A stretch of DNA of 64,000 bases. Origin: Catenovulum sp. 2E275. Lineage in GTDB: Bacteria > Pseudomonadota > Gammaproteobacteria > Enterobacterales > Alteromonadaceae. The DNA is taken from positions 186,001 through 250,000 of the forward strand of contig NZ_JAOPFU010000003.1 in NCBI RefSeq assembly GCF_025515275.1, given 5' to 3'. A model generated the notes under the pieces. It did not search any database and had not been told where the DNA came from. It worked only from the letters and a program-made list of their open reading frames with translations. A program made the position numbers and the translations under genes. Positions 36,603 to 45,468 of the stretch are shown here, in pieces (position 1 is the stretch's first letter; each line of letters opens with the position of its first letter).

Positions 36603-39600
36603 ATGCTAAATAGTTCGCTCAGGAAAGTAAAATCTAAACTCCAATTCTCCATTCGATTAACTCTTGTCAGTGTATTTATCATTGCAACTTCGATAACAGC
36701 TTTTATCGCAATTGGGTTGCAATATTATTTCAGTCAGAAGATGGCTGTCAGCTCTCAAGTAAATCAATATGATTTAACGACTTACCATGCTAACCAGTAT
36801 TTAAATAGATTAAATCAAAATGCAATAAACTCTGTTAAGTTAGTTAGTCAGAATAAAAGTTTACAAACAACTCAAAATTTAGATATAGATTATATTTTAA
36901 GCCATCAATTCGCTCAGGTTCTTGATAATGAATCACTATTTTACGCCTTATACTTTGCAGATTCTCAAGGTAACTTTTATCAAATTGTAAATTTAAAAAG
37001 TAACTTATCAGCACATTCAGAATTAGAGTTAAGCGACAGGGATAAATGGTTGATAGTGAAAATTACAGATAAAGATGGTATCAGAACTAAGCAGAGTAAT
37101 TATTACGATAAATATTTTAATTTGAGGTTGAGCTTATCTGAACCAAGTCAATATCAACCGGAATCCAGAAGCTGGTATAAACATGCTCAAACAGACAGGG
37201 TGAGTAAAACTAACCCGTATTTATTTAGTAACCAGCAAATACCTGGGCAAACATATTCTTTTAAAATAGAAAACTCAAATTTGGTCATTGGATTGGATAT
37301 TGTTTTATCTTCGATTTCAGAAGCTTTAGTTGCTCAAAATAATAATATACATCAAGGTGCAGATACTCAGTTTTTTATGTTTCAAGAAAGTGGGGAACTC
37401 ATAGCCTCTAAAACCTTGTTAAAAAAAACGCAGCCTTATCCTCAAAGCCCAATGATAAACTTAAGTGATAGTCAAAAAGCGACTATTAAAAAATTTCCGA
37501 TATTAACTATTTCAAATGAAACTAATTGGGCTCCAATTGATTTTAGTGTCGCTGGTGAACCAAAAGGTTATACGGTTGATTTATTAAAACATATTGCTTT
37601 AATAACTGGGCTAGAATTTAAATTTGTTAATGGATATAACTGGAGTGAATTTTTAGTTCAATTTGACAATAAAGAGCTAGATATACTTCAACCTATTTTT
37701 CCGACCTATCAAAATAACCAAAAAGGCCGGTTAAGCGAAAGTTTATTGCAATTACCATTTGCAATAGTTACAGCAGCAGGTCGCAAAGATACAACGGAAT
37801 TAAAAGATTTAACCAATAAGACTTTAGCTATCCCAGCAGGTTGGTCTGTTATTCCTCTAATAAAACAACACTACCCACGGATAAATATAGTAGAAGTTAA
37901 AGATACTAAATCTGTTCTAGAAGCCGTTGCATTACGCCAAGTTGATGCAGGGTTAGATAATTATGCAGTTCTTATTTATACAGCAAAACAATATTATTTG
38001 AATGGGGTTGATTATTATGTATTAGATAAATTACCTCAAGATTTATTTCCACAAACGTTACACTTGTTAGTTCAACCAGAAAAACAAGCTGTTCTTGATA
38101 TTATAAACTTAGGATTAGCGAGTTTATCGGATGAATTCAAACAATGGCTAATAGATAAATGGTTAGCCGAATCGACCCAAGCTAATACAATTGGCACAAT
38201 TGCACATCCTGAACTACTCGAATTAGCCAAAAACGAGGAAAACTTAGGAAAAATGATATTAGTTGAATTAAATCAAGTTGCTACGTATGTTTATTTAGCT
38301 AAATTAACTCACGGTGATTTAAATCAACAACAGTCTGACTATTTAGCTTTTTTGATACCCAAACATGCTGTAACCAAACAAAGTCGACAACAAATATTGT
38401 ATTCTATTTTATTAACTGCTCTTTGCTTATTTTTCCTTTTACCTGTCTCTTGGTATTTTGCTTCTCCAATCGTAATGCCAATTAAACGACTCACCGAAGA
38501 AACAGAAAAAGTTAAAAATCGTCATTTTGATAAAATTACTACCCTAAGCAGCCGTATTATAGAAATTGAAACTTTAGCTAAATCTATTTGGAAAATGGGG
38601 AAAGCAGTAGAGAAACATGAACAAGATCAAAAAGCTTTAATTGAATCTTTTATTCAACTAATTGCACAGGCTATTGATGATAAGTCTCCCTATACTGCAG
38701 GCCATTGCGACAGAGTGCCTAAACTTGGTATTTCGTTGGCAAAAGCAGCTTCAGATTCAAATTTAACTGCATTTAAAAATTTTAAGTTTAATTCTCCAGA
38801 TGAACTTAGAGAGTTTAGTATCGCAGCATGGCTACATGATTGCGGAAAAATCACAACACCAGAACATATAGTAGATAAAGGTACTAAGCTTGAAACTATT
38901 TATAATCGAATTCATGAAATTCGAATGAGATTTGAAGTATTATGGCGAGATGCTGAAATTGAATATTATAAAGCTCTCCAGCAGCACCCTAATAATCAAT
39001 CCCAATTGCAACAAAGACTAAAACAGCAGCAGACTAAACTTATCCAAGATTTTTCATTTATTGCTGAGACCAATGTAGGTGGGGAATTTTTAGATCAAGA
39101 AAGTACTAGCCGTTTAAAAACTTTATCTCAAATAGCATGGCTAAGACACTTTGATGACAAAATAGGTATTTCACCTGTTGAAGAATTGAGGATGGCAGCG
39201 AAAGATACTGAAAGATTACCCGTTATAGAGTTTTTATTAGCGGATAAACCAGAACATTTAATCGAGCATGATAAAAAGATTGAGTATGATCCAAAGCTTG
39301 GTATTAAATTATTACCGCCAGAATATAAATATAATTTAGGTGAACTACATAATTTATCAATTACACGAGGTACATTAACAGCCGAAGACAGATTTAAAAT
39401 AAACGAGCATATTATCAGTACCATTAAAATGTTAGAGCAAGTGCCATTTCCTCCTGAGCTGGCAAAAGTGCCGCGATATGCGTCTACCCATCATGAAACT
39501 TTAAAAGGTACAGGGTATCCTAGAAGGCTATCTGCAGATGATTTATCAATTCCTGAACGGGTTTTGGTTTTAGCCGACATATTTGAAGCATTAACAGCCG

Positions 39601-39812
39601 CAGATCGCCCATATAAAAAAGCGAAGCCTTTAAGTGTCTCGATTGATATATTGTATAAAATGGTATTAGACGAACATGTAGATAAGGATATTTTCGAACT
39701 ATTTTTAACTTCCGGTATTTACCTAGAATATGCCAAACAATATTTAAGTGATAACCAAATTGATAAAGTAGATATTGAATTTTATTTAAATAAAATACGT
39801 CAAGTTAAATAA
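36603..39812 (+). CDS. Sensor HD-GYP phosphodiesterase with periplasmic SBP_bac_3 domain
   Basis: A 1069-aa membrane signalling protein. Order: transmembrane helix 1 (about residues 20-43); a periplasmic Cache-like region (about 50-280); a solute-binding family 3 domain (about 298-520, with ISNETNWAPIDF and WSVIPLIKQHYP); transmembrane helix 2 (597-620); HAMP-like linker (620-670); then an HD-GYP domain with His701, H745-D746-x-GK, H963-H964-E965 and GTGYP. HD-GYP domains hydrolyse cyclic di-GMP. About 155 extra residues (roughly 762-918) lie between the HD motif and the TLTAEDRFKINEH segment. The ligand is probably an amino acid or similar solute. It is monocistronic. Confidence 0.86.
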   Translation: MLNSSLRKVKSKLQFSIRLTLVSVFIIATSITAFIAIGLQYYFSQKMAVSSQVNQYDLTTYHANQYLNRLNQNAINSVKLVSQNKSLQTTQNLDIDYILSHQFAQVLDNESLFYALYFADSQGNFYQIVNLKSNLSAHSELELSDRDKWLIVKITDKDGIRTKQSNYYDKYFNLRLSLSEPSQYQPESRSWYKHAQTDRVSKTNPYLFSNQQIPGQTYSFKIENSNLVIGLDIVLSSISEALVAQNNNIHQGADTQFFMFQESGELIASKTLLKKTQPYPQSPMINLSDSQKATIKKFPILTISNETNWAPIDFSVAGEPKGYTVDLLKHIALITGLEFKFVNGYNWSEFLVQFDNKELDILQPIFPTYQNNQKGRLSESLLQLPFAIVTAAGRKDTTELKDLTNKTLAIPAGWSVIPLIKQHYPRINIVEVKDTKSVLEAVALRQVDAGLDNYAVLIYTAKQYYLNGVDYYVLDKLPQDLFPQTLHLLVQPEKQAVLDIINLGLASLSDEFKQWLIDKWLAESTQANTIGTIAHPELLELAKNEENLGKMILVELNQVATYVYLAKLTHGDLNQQQSDYLAFLIPKHAVTKQSRQQILYSILLTALCLFFLLPVSWYFASPIVMPIKRLTEETEKVKNRHFDKITTLSSRIIEIETLAKSIWKMGKAVEKHEQDQKALIESFIQLIAQAIDDKSPYTAGHCDRVPKLGISLAKAASDSNLTAFKNFKFNSPDELREFSIAAWLHDCGKITTPEHIVDKGTKLETIYNRIHEIRMRFEVLWRDAEIEYYKALQQHPNNQSQLQQRLKQQQTKLIQDFSFIAETNVGGEFLDQESTSRLKTLSQIAWLRHFDDKIGISPVEELRMAAKDTERLPVIEFLLADKPEHLIEHDKKIEYDPKLGIKLLPPEYKYNLGELHNLSITRGTLTAEDRFKINEHIISTIKMLEQVPFPPELAKVPRYASTHHETLKGTGYPRRLSADDLSIPERVLVLADIFEALTAADRPYKKAKPLSVSIDILYKMVLDEHVDKDIFELFLTSGIYLEYAKQYLSDNQIDKVDIEFYLNKIRQVK

Positions 39813-39822
39813 ATTTATAGTT

Positions 39823-39850
39823 AAAAAAACCGCTTTTAAGCGGTTTTTTT
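39823..39850. terminator. Bidirectional terminator between HD-GYP and DUF3083 genes
   Basis: A7-CCGCTT (39823-39835) pairs with AAGCGG-T7 (39838-39850). A-runs and T-runs on both sides make it a terminator in either direction between convergent genes. Confidence 0.85.
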
Positions 39851-39878
39851 AACTGGATAATCATAAATAAGAAAGTAA

Positions 39879-40982
39879 TTATTTATAAAAACCGATATGT
39901 TGATGTAAACGCACAGACATTGCTTCAGTATCATAGACATAATCTAATTTAGCGGCCATTGCACGCATGGCTGATAAAATTTGATTAAAATGTTTACCAT
40001 AACCGTAATTAGTCATATCTGCCTCTGCAGCAACAAAAACAAACTGCACACTATCAACTAATTTTTTAGCTGACCATTTACAGTTATAACCACAAATTTC
40101 TTGTTTGGGATTATAGCCTATACGGAATAATTCTCCGTCTTTACTTAAACTTTCTTCATCTTGGCTACGAACAACAGGCACTAAATCATTAGCTAACATA
40201 TATCCATTGCTTAGGTTATGCTCTTTTGCGCTATTAATAAAGGCTTCAGAGATCATGGTATATAATGGGTTATATAAATCCTCGGCTGTAGAGTCAATAT
40301 CAGCCATTTCTCTAATACGGCGGGTAATAGGCATAGTAATAACCGCATAGTTTTGTGCATCAATAATCTCTGGCACTTCAACATTATCTGCTTTAAAACG
40401 GTTACGAATAGAGCGCAGCTTATGTGCTTGTGTTCCATCATGGCCTTTTTCTTTAGCGAATAAGTCAAATGTTAAATGCTGATGATCACAAATACGGATT
40501 GAGCCTTCATTCACTTTTGCTTGAGCCGCAAATTTTAAAATCGCATCTTCCACCTTTTTGTGGAAATGAGCGGAGTTTGAACGAATATCACGACCATTAG
40601 CTAAAAATAACAATTTAATTTTTTTAGCACGTTTGGTTTCGTCAAAATAGCTGCTTGAATTAAAATGATAACAAGGGCTGTATAAAAACAGAATTTGTTG
40701 ATCGGTTTGTGAGGTTAATCGCTCAGGGCTATAACGCACGCGAATAAATTTATCGTTAGCAACAAATTGACTGCTTTCTAAACCAAACTCGGCACAAATT
40801 TCAAAAAATACTTTTGCCATGCCTTCATAACAGGCTTTGTAGTTTTCTGGATTTTCACTACCGGCAAATGCTTTGACTAATTCGTCGGTTAATTCAAATT
40901 TAGCTAATAAGTATTGGTTTTCACGGGTATTAGCCGGAATATAAAGCTTGTGCTGAGCGCTTCTTTTACGAATAATTGACAT
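39879..40982 (-). CDS. DUF3083-family protein
   Basis: A 367-aa soluble protein that resembles DUF3083, a family largely restricted to Alteromonadales and relatives; the match is by memory of its overall pattern (KVY/KLYIP...REN opening, internal repeats of a TDELVKAFAG / TITRRIREMAD type). No catalytic motif or membrane segment is visible. The two halves look distantly repeated (both carry a YKACYEGMAKVFFE / YNPLYTMISEAFIN-like helix), suggesting an internal duplication. It is divergent from rlmF. Confidence 0.7.
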   Translation of the reverse strand: MSIIRKRSAQHKLYIPANTRENQYLLAKFELTDELVKAFAGSENPENYKACYEGMAKVFFEICAEFGLESSQFVANDKFIRVRYSPERLTSQTDQQILFLYSPCYHFNSSSYFDETKRAKKIKLLFLANGRDIRSNSAHFHKKVEDAILKFAAQAKVNEGSIRICDHQHLTFDLFAKEKGHDGTQAHKLRSIRNRFKADNVEVPEIIDAQNYAVITMPITRRIREMADIDSTAEDLYNPLYTMISEAFINSAKEHNLSNGYMLANDLVPVVRSQDEESLSKDGELFRIGYNPKQEICGYNCKWSAKKLVDSVQFVFVAAEADMTNYGYGKHFNQILSAMRAMAAKLDYVYDTEAMSVRLHQHIGFYK

Positions 40983-41153
40983 TTTCTGCCCCTTTAGATG
41001 TTAGAGTTGCTGATTAAATCAGCTAAAATCCAATTTGTTTTTTTAATATCTGATTTGTCTTCATTCTTATTGAAAAAACAACAAATTACAAGTAGGTTAC
41101 ACTAATTTGAAGCAGCTAATGCTTCAATAACCCATATTTGTCAATTAAGCTGA

Positions 41154-42125
41154 TTGAATTTAATTTATCAAGTCCTGTTATCTGTGAAAAAATCAAAATT
41201 ATCAAGTGTAAAACCTGCAAACAAACAGACTTTGCATCCTCGGAATGCCCATCATGCAAGGTATCCGATTAAAGCTTTAATCGAAAGCTGTCCTGCGTTA
41301 GCTGAATTTGTTAAAACCAATCCCAAAGGGGAGTTAACCATTGATTTTCAGCGAGCCAAAGCGGTGTTTTATTTAAATAAAGCTTTGCTCAGCTACTTTT
41401 ATAAAATCCATTTTTGGCAAATCAATGAAGGCTATTTATGTCCGCCGATTCCGGGGCGTGCCGATTATATTCATTATCTGGCCGATTTATTGGCTTTAAC
41501 TGAACCTGAGCAAACAGTGCCAACCGGCAAGCATGTGCAAATACTGGATATAGGAACTGGCGCTAATTGTATATATCCAATTTTGGGAGAGGCCATTTAT
41601 GGCTGGCAATTTACCGCTAGTGATATTAATCGCGCGGCACTTGAGCAAGCTCAGCAAAATATCAAACAAAATAACTTACAGACAGAGTTAATTTTACAAC
41701 CGAATAAACAGTCTATATTCAATGGCGTAATTGGCAGCAAACCCTATTTTGCAACCATGTGTAATCCACCTTTTTATACCTCGGCGCAGCAGGCTAGTGC
41801 GGTTAACCGTTTAAAACAGCAAAAACTGAATAAAAATAAACTTAAAAAAGGCCAGCAGCCAACCAAATTAACGGCTAAACGTAACTTTGCAGGGCAAGAT
41901 GCTGAGCTATGGTGTGACGGTGGCGAAGCTCAGTTTTTAACTCAAATGGTGAACGAAAGTGTAGAATTTGCCTCTCAAGTAAAGTGGTTTACAACTTTAG
42001 TCTCAAACAAAAATAGTTTGCCTCAATTAAAGCAAAGATTGAAACAGCTAAATGCTCGTCAGCTCAAAGTAATTGAAATGGGACAAGGGCAAAAAGTTAG
42101 CCGGATTTTAGCGTGGCAGTTTTAA
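41154..42125 (+). CDS. rlmF: 23S rRNA m6A1618 methyltransferase RlmF
   Basis: Methylates N6 of A1618 in 23S rRNA. LHPRNAHHARYPI at about residues 27-39, the long CPPIPGRADYIHYLADLL segment, ILDIGTGANCIYP (SAM binding) and the amino-methyltransferase motif CNPPFYTSA all match E. coli RlmF/YbiN. The start is uncertain: TTG 41154 gives 323 aa, whereas GTG 41184 would give 313 aa; neither has a strong ribosome binding site. Confidence 0.92.
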   Translation: MNLIYQVLLSVKKSKLSSVKPANKQTLHPRNAHHARYPIKALIESCPALAEFVKTNPKGELTIDFQRAKAVFYLNKALLSYFYKIHFWQINEGYLCPPIPGRADYIHYLADLLALTEPEQTVPTGKHVQILDIGTGANCIYPILGEAIYGWQFTASDINRAALEQAQQNIKQNNLQTELILQPNKQSIFNGVIGSKPYFATMCNPPFYTSAQQASAVNRLKQQKLNKNKLKKGQQPTKLTAKRNFAGQDAELWCDGGEAQFLTQMVNESVEFASQVKWFTTLVSNKNSLPQLKQRLKQLNARQLKVIEMGQGQKVSRILAWQF

Positions 42126-42196
42126 ACACGCATCTAAGTTAAAGTATTAAAAGTATTTAAGTAACAACATTAGTTAACCCTAAATAGGATAAAACA

Positions 42197-43237
42197 ATGA
42201 GTAACTCAAAAATTAAAGTAGGTGTGATTGGTTTTGGTAATTCAGCAAAAGCGTTTCATTTACCTTTTATAACCACTCAGGCAGATTATCAGTTAGTTGC
42301 CATTAGCAGCTCAAAGCAGGATGAAGTGCAAGCCGCTTTTGCCGGAGTCACTTGTTATGCTAATGCCGAAGATTTAATTTTTGACCCAAATATTGAGCTA
42401 GTGATTATTACCGCGCCTAACCATGTTCATTTTAGTTTAACCAAACTGGCACTTGAACATAATAAGCACGTGGTGCTTGAAAAACCAATGGCGAATACCA
42501 GTGATGAAGCTCAGCAATTGGTCGATATTGCTAATCAACATAATAAGTTATTAACAATTTACCAAAACCGCCGTTGGGATGGTGATTTTTTAACGGTTAA
42601 AAAATTACTAGCCGATAAAAAACTGGGGGATTTAACGTATTTTGAATCTCATTTTGATCGTTTTCGTCCGGTAGTGGAAACCCGTTGGCGTGAAGAAAGA
42701 GGCTTAGGTAATGGCATTTGGTTTGACTTAGGACCGCATTTAGTTGATCAGGCGCTTCATTTATTTGGTTTACCAACTGCGGTGACCGGGCGTATTTTAG
42801 AGATGCGTGAAAATGCTAAAACTGCTGATTTTGCTCACGTTATTTTACATTATCCCAATTTAGAAGTTGTTTTGCACGCCAGTGCTTTATCGGCTGCGCC
42901 AAATCAAAGATTCAGATTAGATGGTAGTAAAGCCAGTTATATCAAATATGGTTTGGATGTGCAGGAAAACCAATTAAAAGCAGGTATGTCACCACTAGAT
43001 GAAGCTTATGCTAAAGAAGCTCAAGGTGATTTTGGCTCATTATTTAGCGCCGATGCACAAAAAAGTGTCGTGACTTTAGACGGGCAATATCCAACATTTT
43101 ACCATCTAATGGCTGGCGCAATTAAAGGGCAAGGTGAAGTACCAGTTAACCCACAAGATATCGTTAATGTTATTAAAATTATTGAACTGGCTAACCAAAG
43201 CCATCAGCAAGCTAAAACGCTTAATTTTGGTGATTAA
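42197..43237 (+). CDS. Gfo/Idh/MocA-family oxidoreductase
   Basis: A 346-aa NAD(P)-dependent oxidoreductase. N-terminal Rossmann motif VGVIGFGNSAKAFHLPF (residues 8-24), the EKPMANT hinge lysine (about 97-103), and a C-terminal substrate domain with GIWFDLGPHLVDQALHLFG, whose histidine is typical of the YdgJ/MviM-like branch. AGGATAA precedes the ATG. The substrate is probably a sugar or polyol; nothing nearby narrows it down. Confidence 0.88.
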   Translation: MSNSKIKVGVIGFGNSAKAFHLPFITTQADYQLVAISSSKQDEVQAAFAGVTCYANAEDLIFDPNIELVIITAPNHVHFSLTKLALEHNKHVVLEKPMANTSDEAQQLVDIANQHNKLLTIYQNRRWDGDFLTVKKLLADKKLGDLTYFESHFDRFRPVVETRWREERGLGNGIWFDLGPHLVDQALHLFGLPTAVTGRILEMRENAKTADFAHVILHYPNLEVVLHASALSAAPNQRFRLDGSKASYIKYGLDVQENQLKAGMSPLDEAYAKEAQGDFGSLFSADAQKSVVTLDGQYPTFYHLMAGAIKGQGEVPVNPQDIVNVIKIIELANQSHQQAKTLNFGD

Positions 43238-43361
43238 TGTGGTAAAAATAGCGCATAGAGCAAAAGTGTATCAAAGTACCTAAATAACCTATCGAACATT
43301 ATTTAAAAGTCAGTCAACGGTTTTAATAAATCCGGTGTGTTGCTTGGCTTTTAACACTATT

Positions 43362-43465
43362 CTGTTAAAATGCCGCCGGTAAATCTCCGGGAATATGGTG
43401 TAAATCCATAACTGTACCCGCAACTGTAAGCTAACAATTAGCAAGTCAGATACCGGCGTTAATTC
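43362..43465 (+). promoter_or_regulatory. Cobalamin (AdoCbl) riboswitch 1, upstream of the B12 operon
   Basis: The core is recognisable: TGCCGCCGGTAAATC and TCCGGGAATATGGTG, then AAATCC-ATAACTG, CCCGCAACTGTAAG and the 3' B12-box-like AAGTCAGATACCGGCG (about 43443-43458). The P4-like pairing CGGG with CCCG and the ATGG/CCAT pairing around loop TGTAAAT are visible. It lies about 150 bases upstream of the first gene of the B12 operon. High B12 should repress the operon. Confidence 0.9.
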
Positions 43466-43470
43466 CAAAC

Positions 43471-43504
43471 ATTCATTAAGTGCGGGAAAACACTTAAAAT
43501 GAAT
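43471..43504 (+). promoter_or_regulatory. Candidate expression-platform hairpin of riboswitch 1
   Basis: ATTCATTAAGTG (43471-43482) pairs with CACTTAAAATGAAT (43491-43504) with a two-base bulge, just after the aptamer. The loop contains TGCGGG, complementary to CCCGCA of the aptamer core. Such structures link ligand binding to gene control, but no classic terminator T-run follows, so control might be translational. Confidence 0.4.
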
Positions 43505-43607
43505 ACATCTTTTATATTTACTATTCTGTTTTATCGAATGATAAATGGCGGTGTGTTTATTTTTATTTTCCGGCTTTAATTTTATTAACCTCAACTAAAT
43601 ATACCGG

Positions 43608-44441
43608 ATGAACCCTTTGTTATCTGTTTCTAATCTAACATGGCAAACTGAGCAAAAAACAATTTTAAACTCAATTAGTTTTGAATTAAAAGATCAATCA
43701 GTTAACGCAATTGTTGGGCCTAACGGAGCAGGTAAAACCAGTTTGTTACGTTGTTTATACGGGCAAATTAATCAATATTCTGGTCAGGTTGAGTTTTTAA
43801 ATAAGCCGATAAAAAGTTATTCAGCCAAACAGCTTGCCCAACAAATTGCGGTGGTAAATCAGCATTTACCGATTAATTTCGCGTTAAGTGTCTATGAAAT
43901 TGTATGTTTAGGGCTTATTCCGCATTTAAGTTTATTTAGTCAAATTAGTCCCAGCCAGCAAACATTTATAGAGCAAATTTTAAATCAGCTAGAAATTCAA
44001 CATTTACGAGATCGTCACTTTAATCAGTTATCTGGTGGTGAGCAGCAAAGGGTATTAATTGCCAGAGCATTAGCGCAAAAACCTAAATTATTGATTTTAG
44101 ATGAACCAACCAATCATTTAGATATTCATTTCCAGCATCAAATTTTAAATTTTATTTGTAGTTTAAATGTCTGCATTTTAATGACAGTGCACGATTTAAA
44201 TTTAGCCAGTTATTATGCCGATCATATTTTATTGATGAATCAAGGCCAATTAATCGCAAGTGGCACAGCCCAAGCCGTATTAACGCCCAAATTAATTGCT
44301 GATGTCTTTAAACTACCAGTTGAGTTAGGGCTAAACCCGTTAAATCAAAAGCAGCATGTTTATTTTGCAGCGTCTGATATAGCAAAGCAATTTACGCCAG
44401 CGGCAGTAACACAAGCTGAAATTAATAAGGCTGGCTGCTAA
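43608..44441 (+). CDS. btuD: ABC transporter ATPase for vitamin B12 (BtuD-like)
   Basis: ATP-binding subunit, 277 aa. Walker A GPNGAGKTS, signature LSGGEQQR and Walker B LLILDEPTNHLD are all present, followed by the switch histidine in MTVHDL. It is of the FecE/BtuD type with a C-terminal extension. It is the first gene of the riboswitch-led operon and is directly adjacent to the permease gene. A ribosome binding site is weak, so translation may be riboswitch-controlled. Name given by context with riboswitch, permease and btuF-like gene. Confidence 0.88.
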   Translation: MNPLLSVSNLTWQTEQKTILNSISFELKDQSVNAIVGPNGAGKTSLLRCLYGQINQYSGQVEFLNKPIKSYSAKQLAQQIAVVNQHLPINFALSVYEIVCLGLIPHLSLFSQISPSQQTFIEQILNQLEIQHLRDRHFNQLSGGEQQRVLIARALAQKPKLLILDEPTNHLDIHFQHQILNFICSLNVCILMTVHDLNLASYYADHILLMNQGQLIASGTAQAVLTPKLIADVFKLPVELGLNPLNQKQHVYFAASDIAKQFTPAAVTQAEINKAGC

Positions 44442-45440
44442 ATGAAAATTTGGTCAAATCAACAAAAGTGGCTGTTTTTAGCGATTAGTTTTGTACTGCT
44501 TGTAGTCAGCTTATTCAGTTCACTCACATTTGGCGCAGCTCAGTTACCGGCTGAGCAGGTTATTGCCTGTATATTTAATCAATGTACCGATAATTTAGAG
44601 CAAACTCTGGTTTGGCAGATTCGTTTACCCAGAATTTTAGCCGCCATTTTATGTGGTGCAGGGTTAGCCGTTGCGGGGGCTATTTTACAAAATACAACTC
44701 GTAATCCATTGGCTGAACCTTATTTATTTGGGGTCGTTGCGGGCGCTGGCTTGGGGGCAAGTATCGCCAGTATTTGGTTTGTTAATTACATTGCTATTGC
44801 ATTGCCCGTGGCTGCATTTTTAGGTGCGGTATTGGCTATTTCTATTGTGATGTTATTTGGTATTAGCAGTAAAGCGCGCAGAGTGGAGTCGTTAATTTTA
44901 GCTGGGGTTGCTGTGTCTTTTATGCTCAGCGCGCTAAGCCAGTTTTTACTTTATATGGGCGATCCATTTGCAACTAATCGAGTGATGTTTTGGTTAATGG
45001 GATCACTTGCTCGTGTTGAAATGCAAGATTTATCCATTATTACCCCAGTTATTTTTGTTTGTATTAGCTTGGTTTTATTATTTCACCGCCATTTAGACGC
45101 TTTGTTATTAGGCGATGAAAACGCTCAAAGCATGGGTATTCAAGTTAACAAATTAAGGTTATTAATGTTGGCAATTTGTGCCGCGTTAACCGCAACTTTA
45201 GTGGCGTATTGTGGCGGCATTGGCTTTGTTGGCTTAATGATCCCGCATATTGTGCGACAGTGGTTTTCATCAACCAGTGCTTGGTTAATAATAGGCTGTT
45301 GCTTATTGGGTGGCATATTTTTAATTTGGGTTGATGTACTTGCCCGTACTTTAGTTAACGGGCAAGAGTTACCAATAGGCATTATTACTTCTATTTTGGG
45401 CAGTATATTCTTTTTAACTTTAATGCTTAAAAAGCACTAA
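44442..45440 (+). CDS. btuC: FecCD-family permease for vitamin B12 (BtuC-like)
   Basis: Inner-membrane permease of 332 aa with about ten hydrophobic helices and the family motifs RLPRILAAILCGAGLAVAGAILQ, TRNPLAEPYLFGVVAGAG and CGGIGFVGLMIPHIVR (the segment that contacts the ATPase). The start codon abuts the btuD stop, so the two are translated together. With BtuD and the periplasmic protein encoded at the operon end, it forms a complete importer. Confidence 0.9.
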   Translation: MKIWSNQQKWLFLAISFVLLVVSLFSSLTFGAAQLPAEQVIACIFNQCTDNLEQTLVWQIRLPRILAAILCGAGLAVAGAILQNTTRNPLAEPYLFGVVAGAGLGASIASIWFVNYIAIALPVAAFLGAVLAISIVMLFGISSKARRVESLILAGVAVSFMLSALSQFLLYMGDPFATNRVMFWLMGSLARVEMQDLSIITPVIFVCISLVLLFHRHLDALLLGDENAQSMGIQVNKLRLLMLAICAALTATLVAYCGGIGFVGLMIPHIVRQWFSSTSAWLIIGCCLLGGIFLIWVDVLARTLVNGQELPIGIITSILGSIFFLTLMLKKH

Positions 45441-45468
45441 AAAGAATAATAAAAAACCGGAGTCGATT

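Noticed and set aside
39128-39424. 98-codon open frame antisense to the HD-GYP gene
   Set aside because: It lies inside a domain with intact catalytic motifs on the + strand; considered chance.
43310-43594. 94-codon open frame on the - strand over the B12 leader
   Set aside because: It lies entirely antisense to the cobalamin riboswitch and has no ribosome binding site or recognisable protein; the RNA structure explains this sequence.
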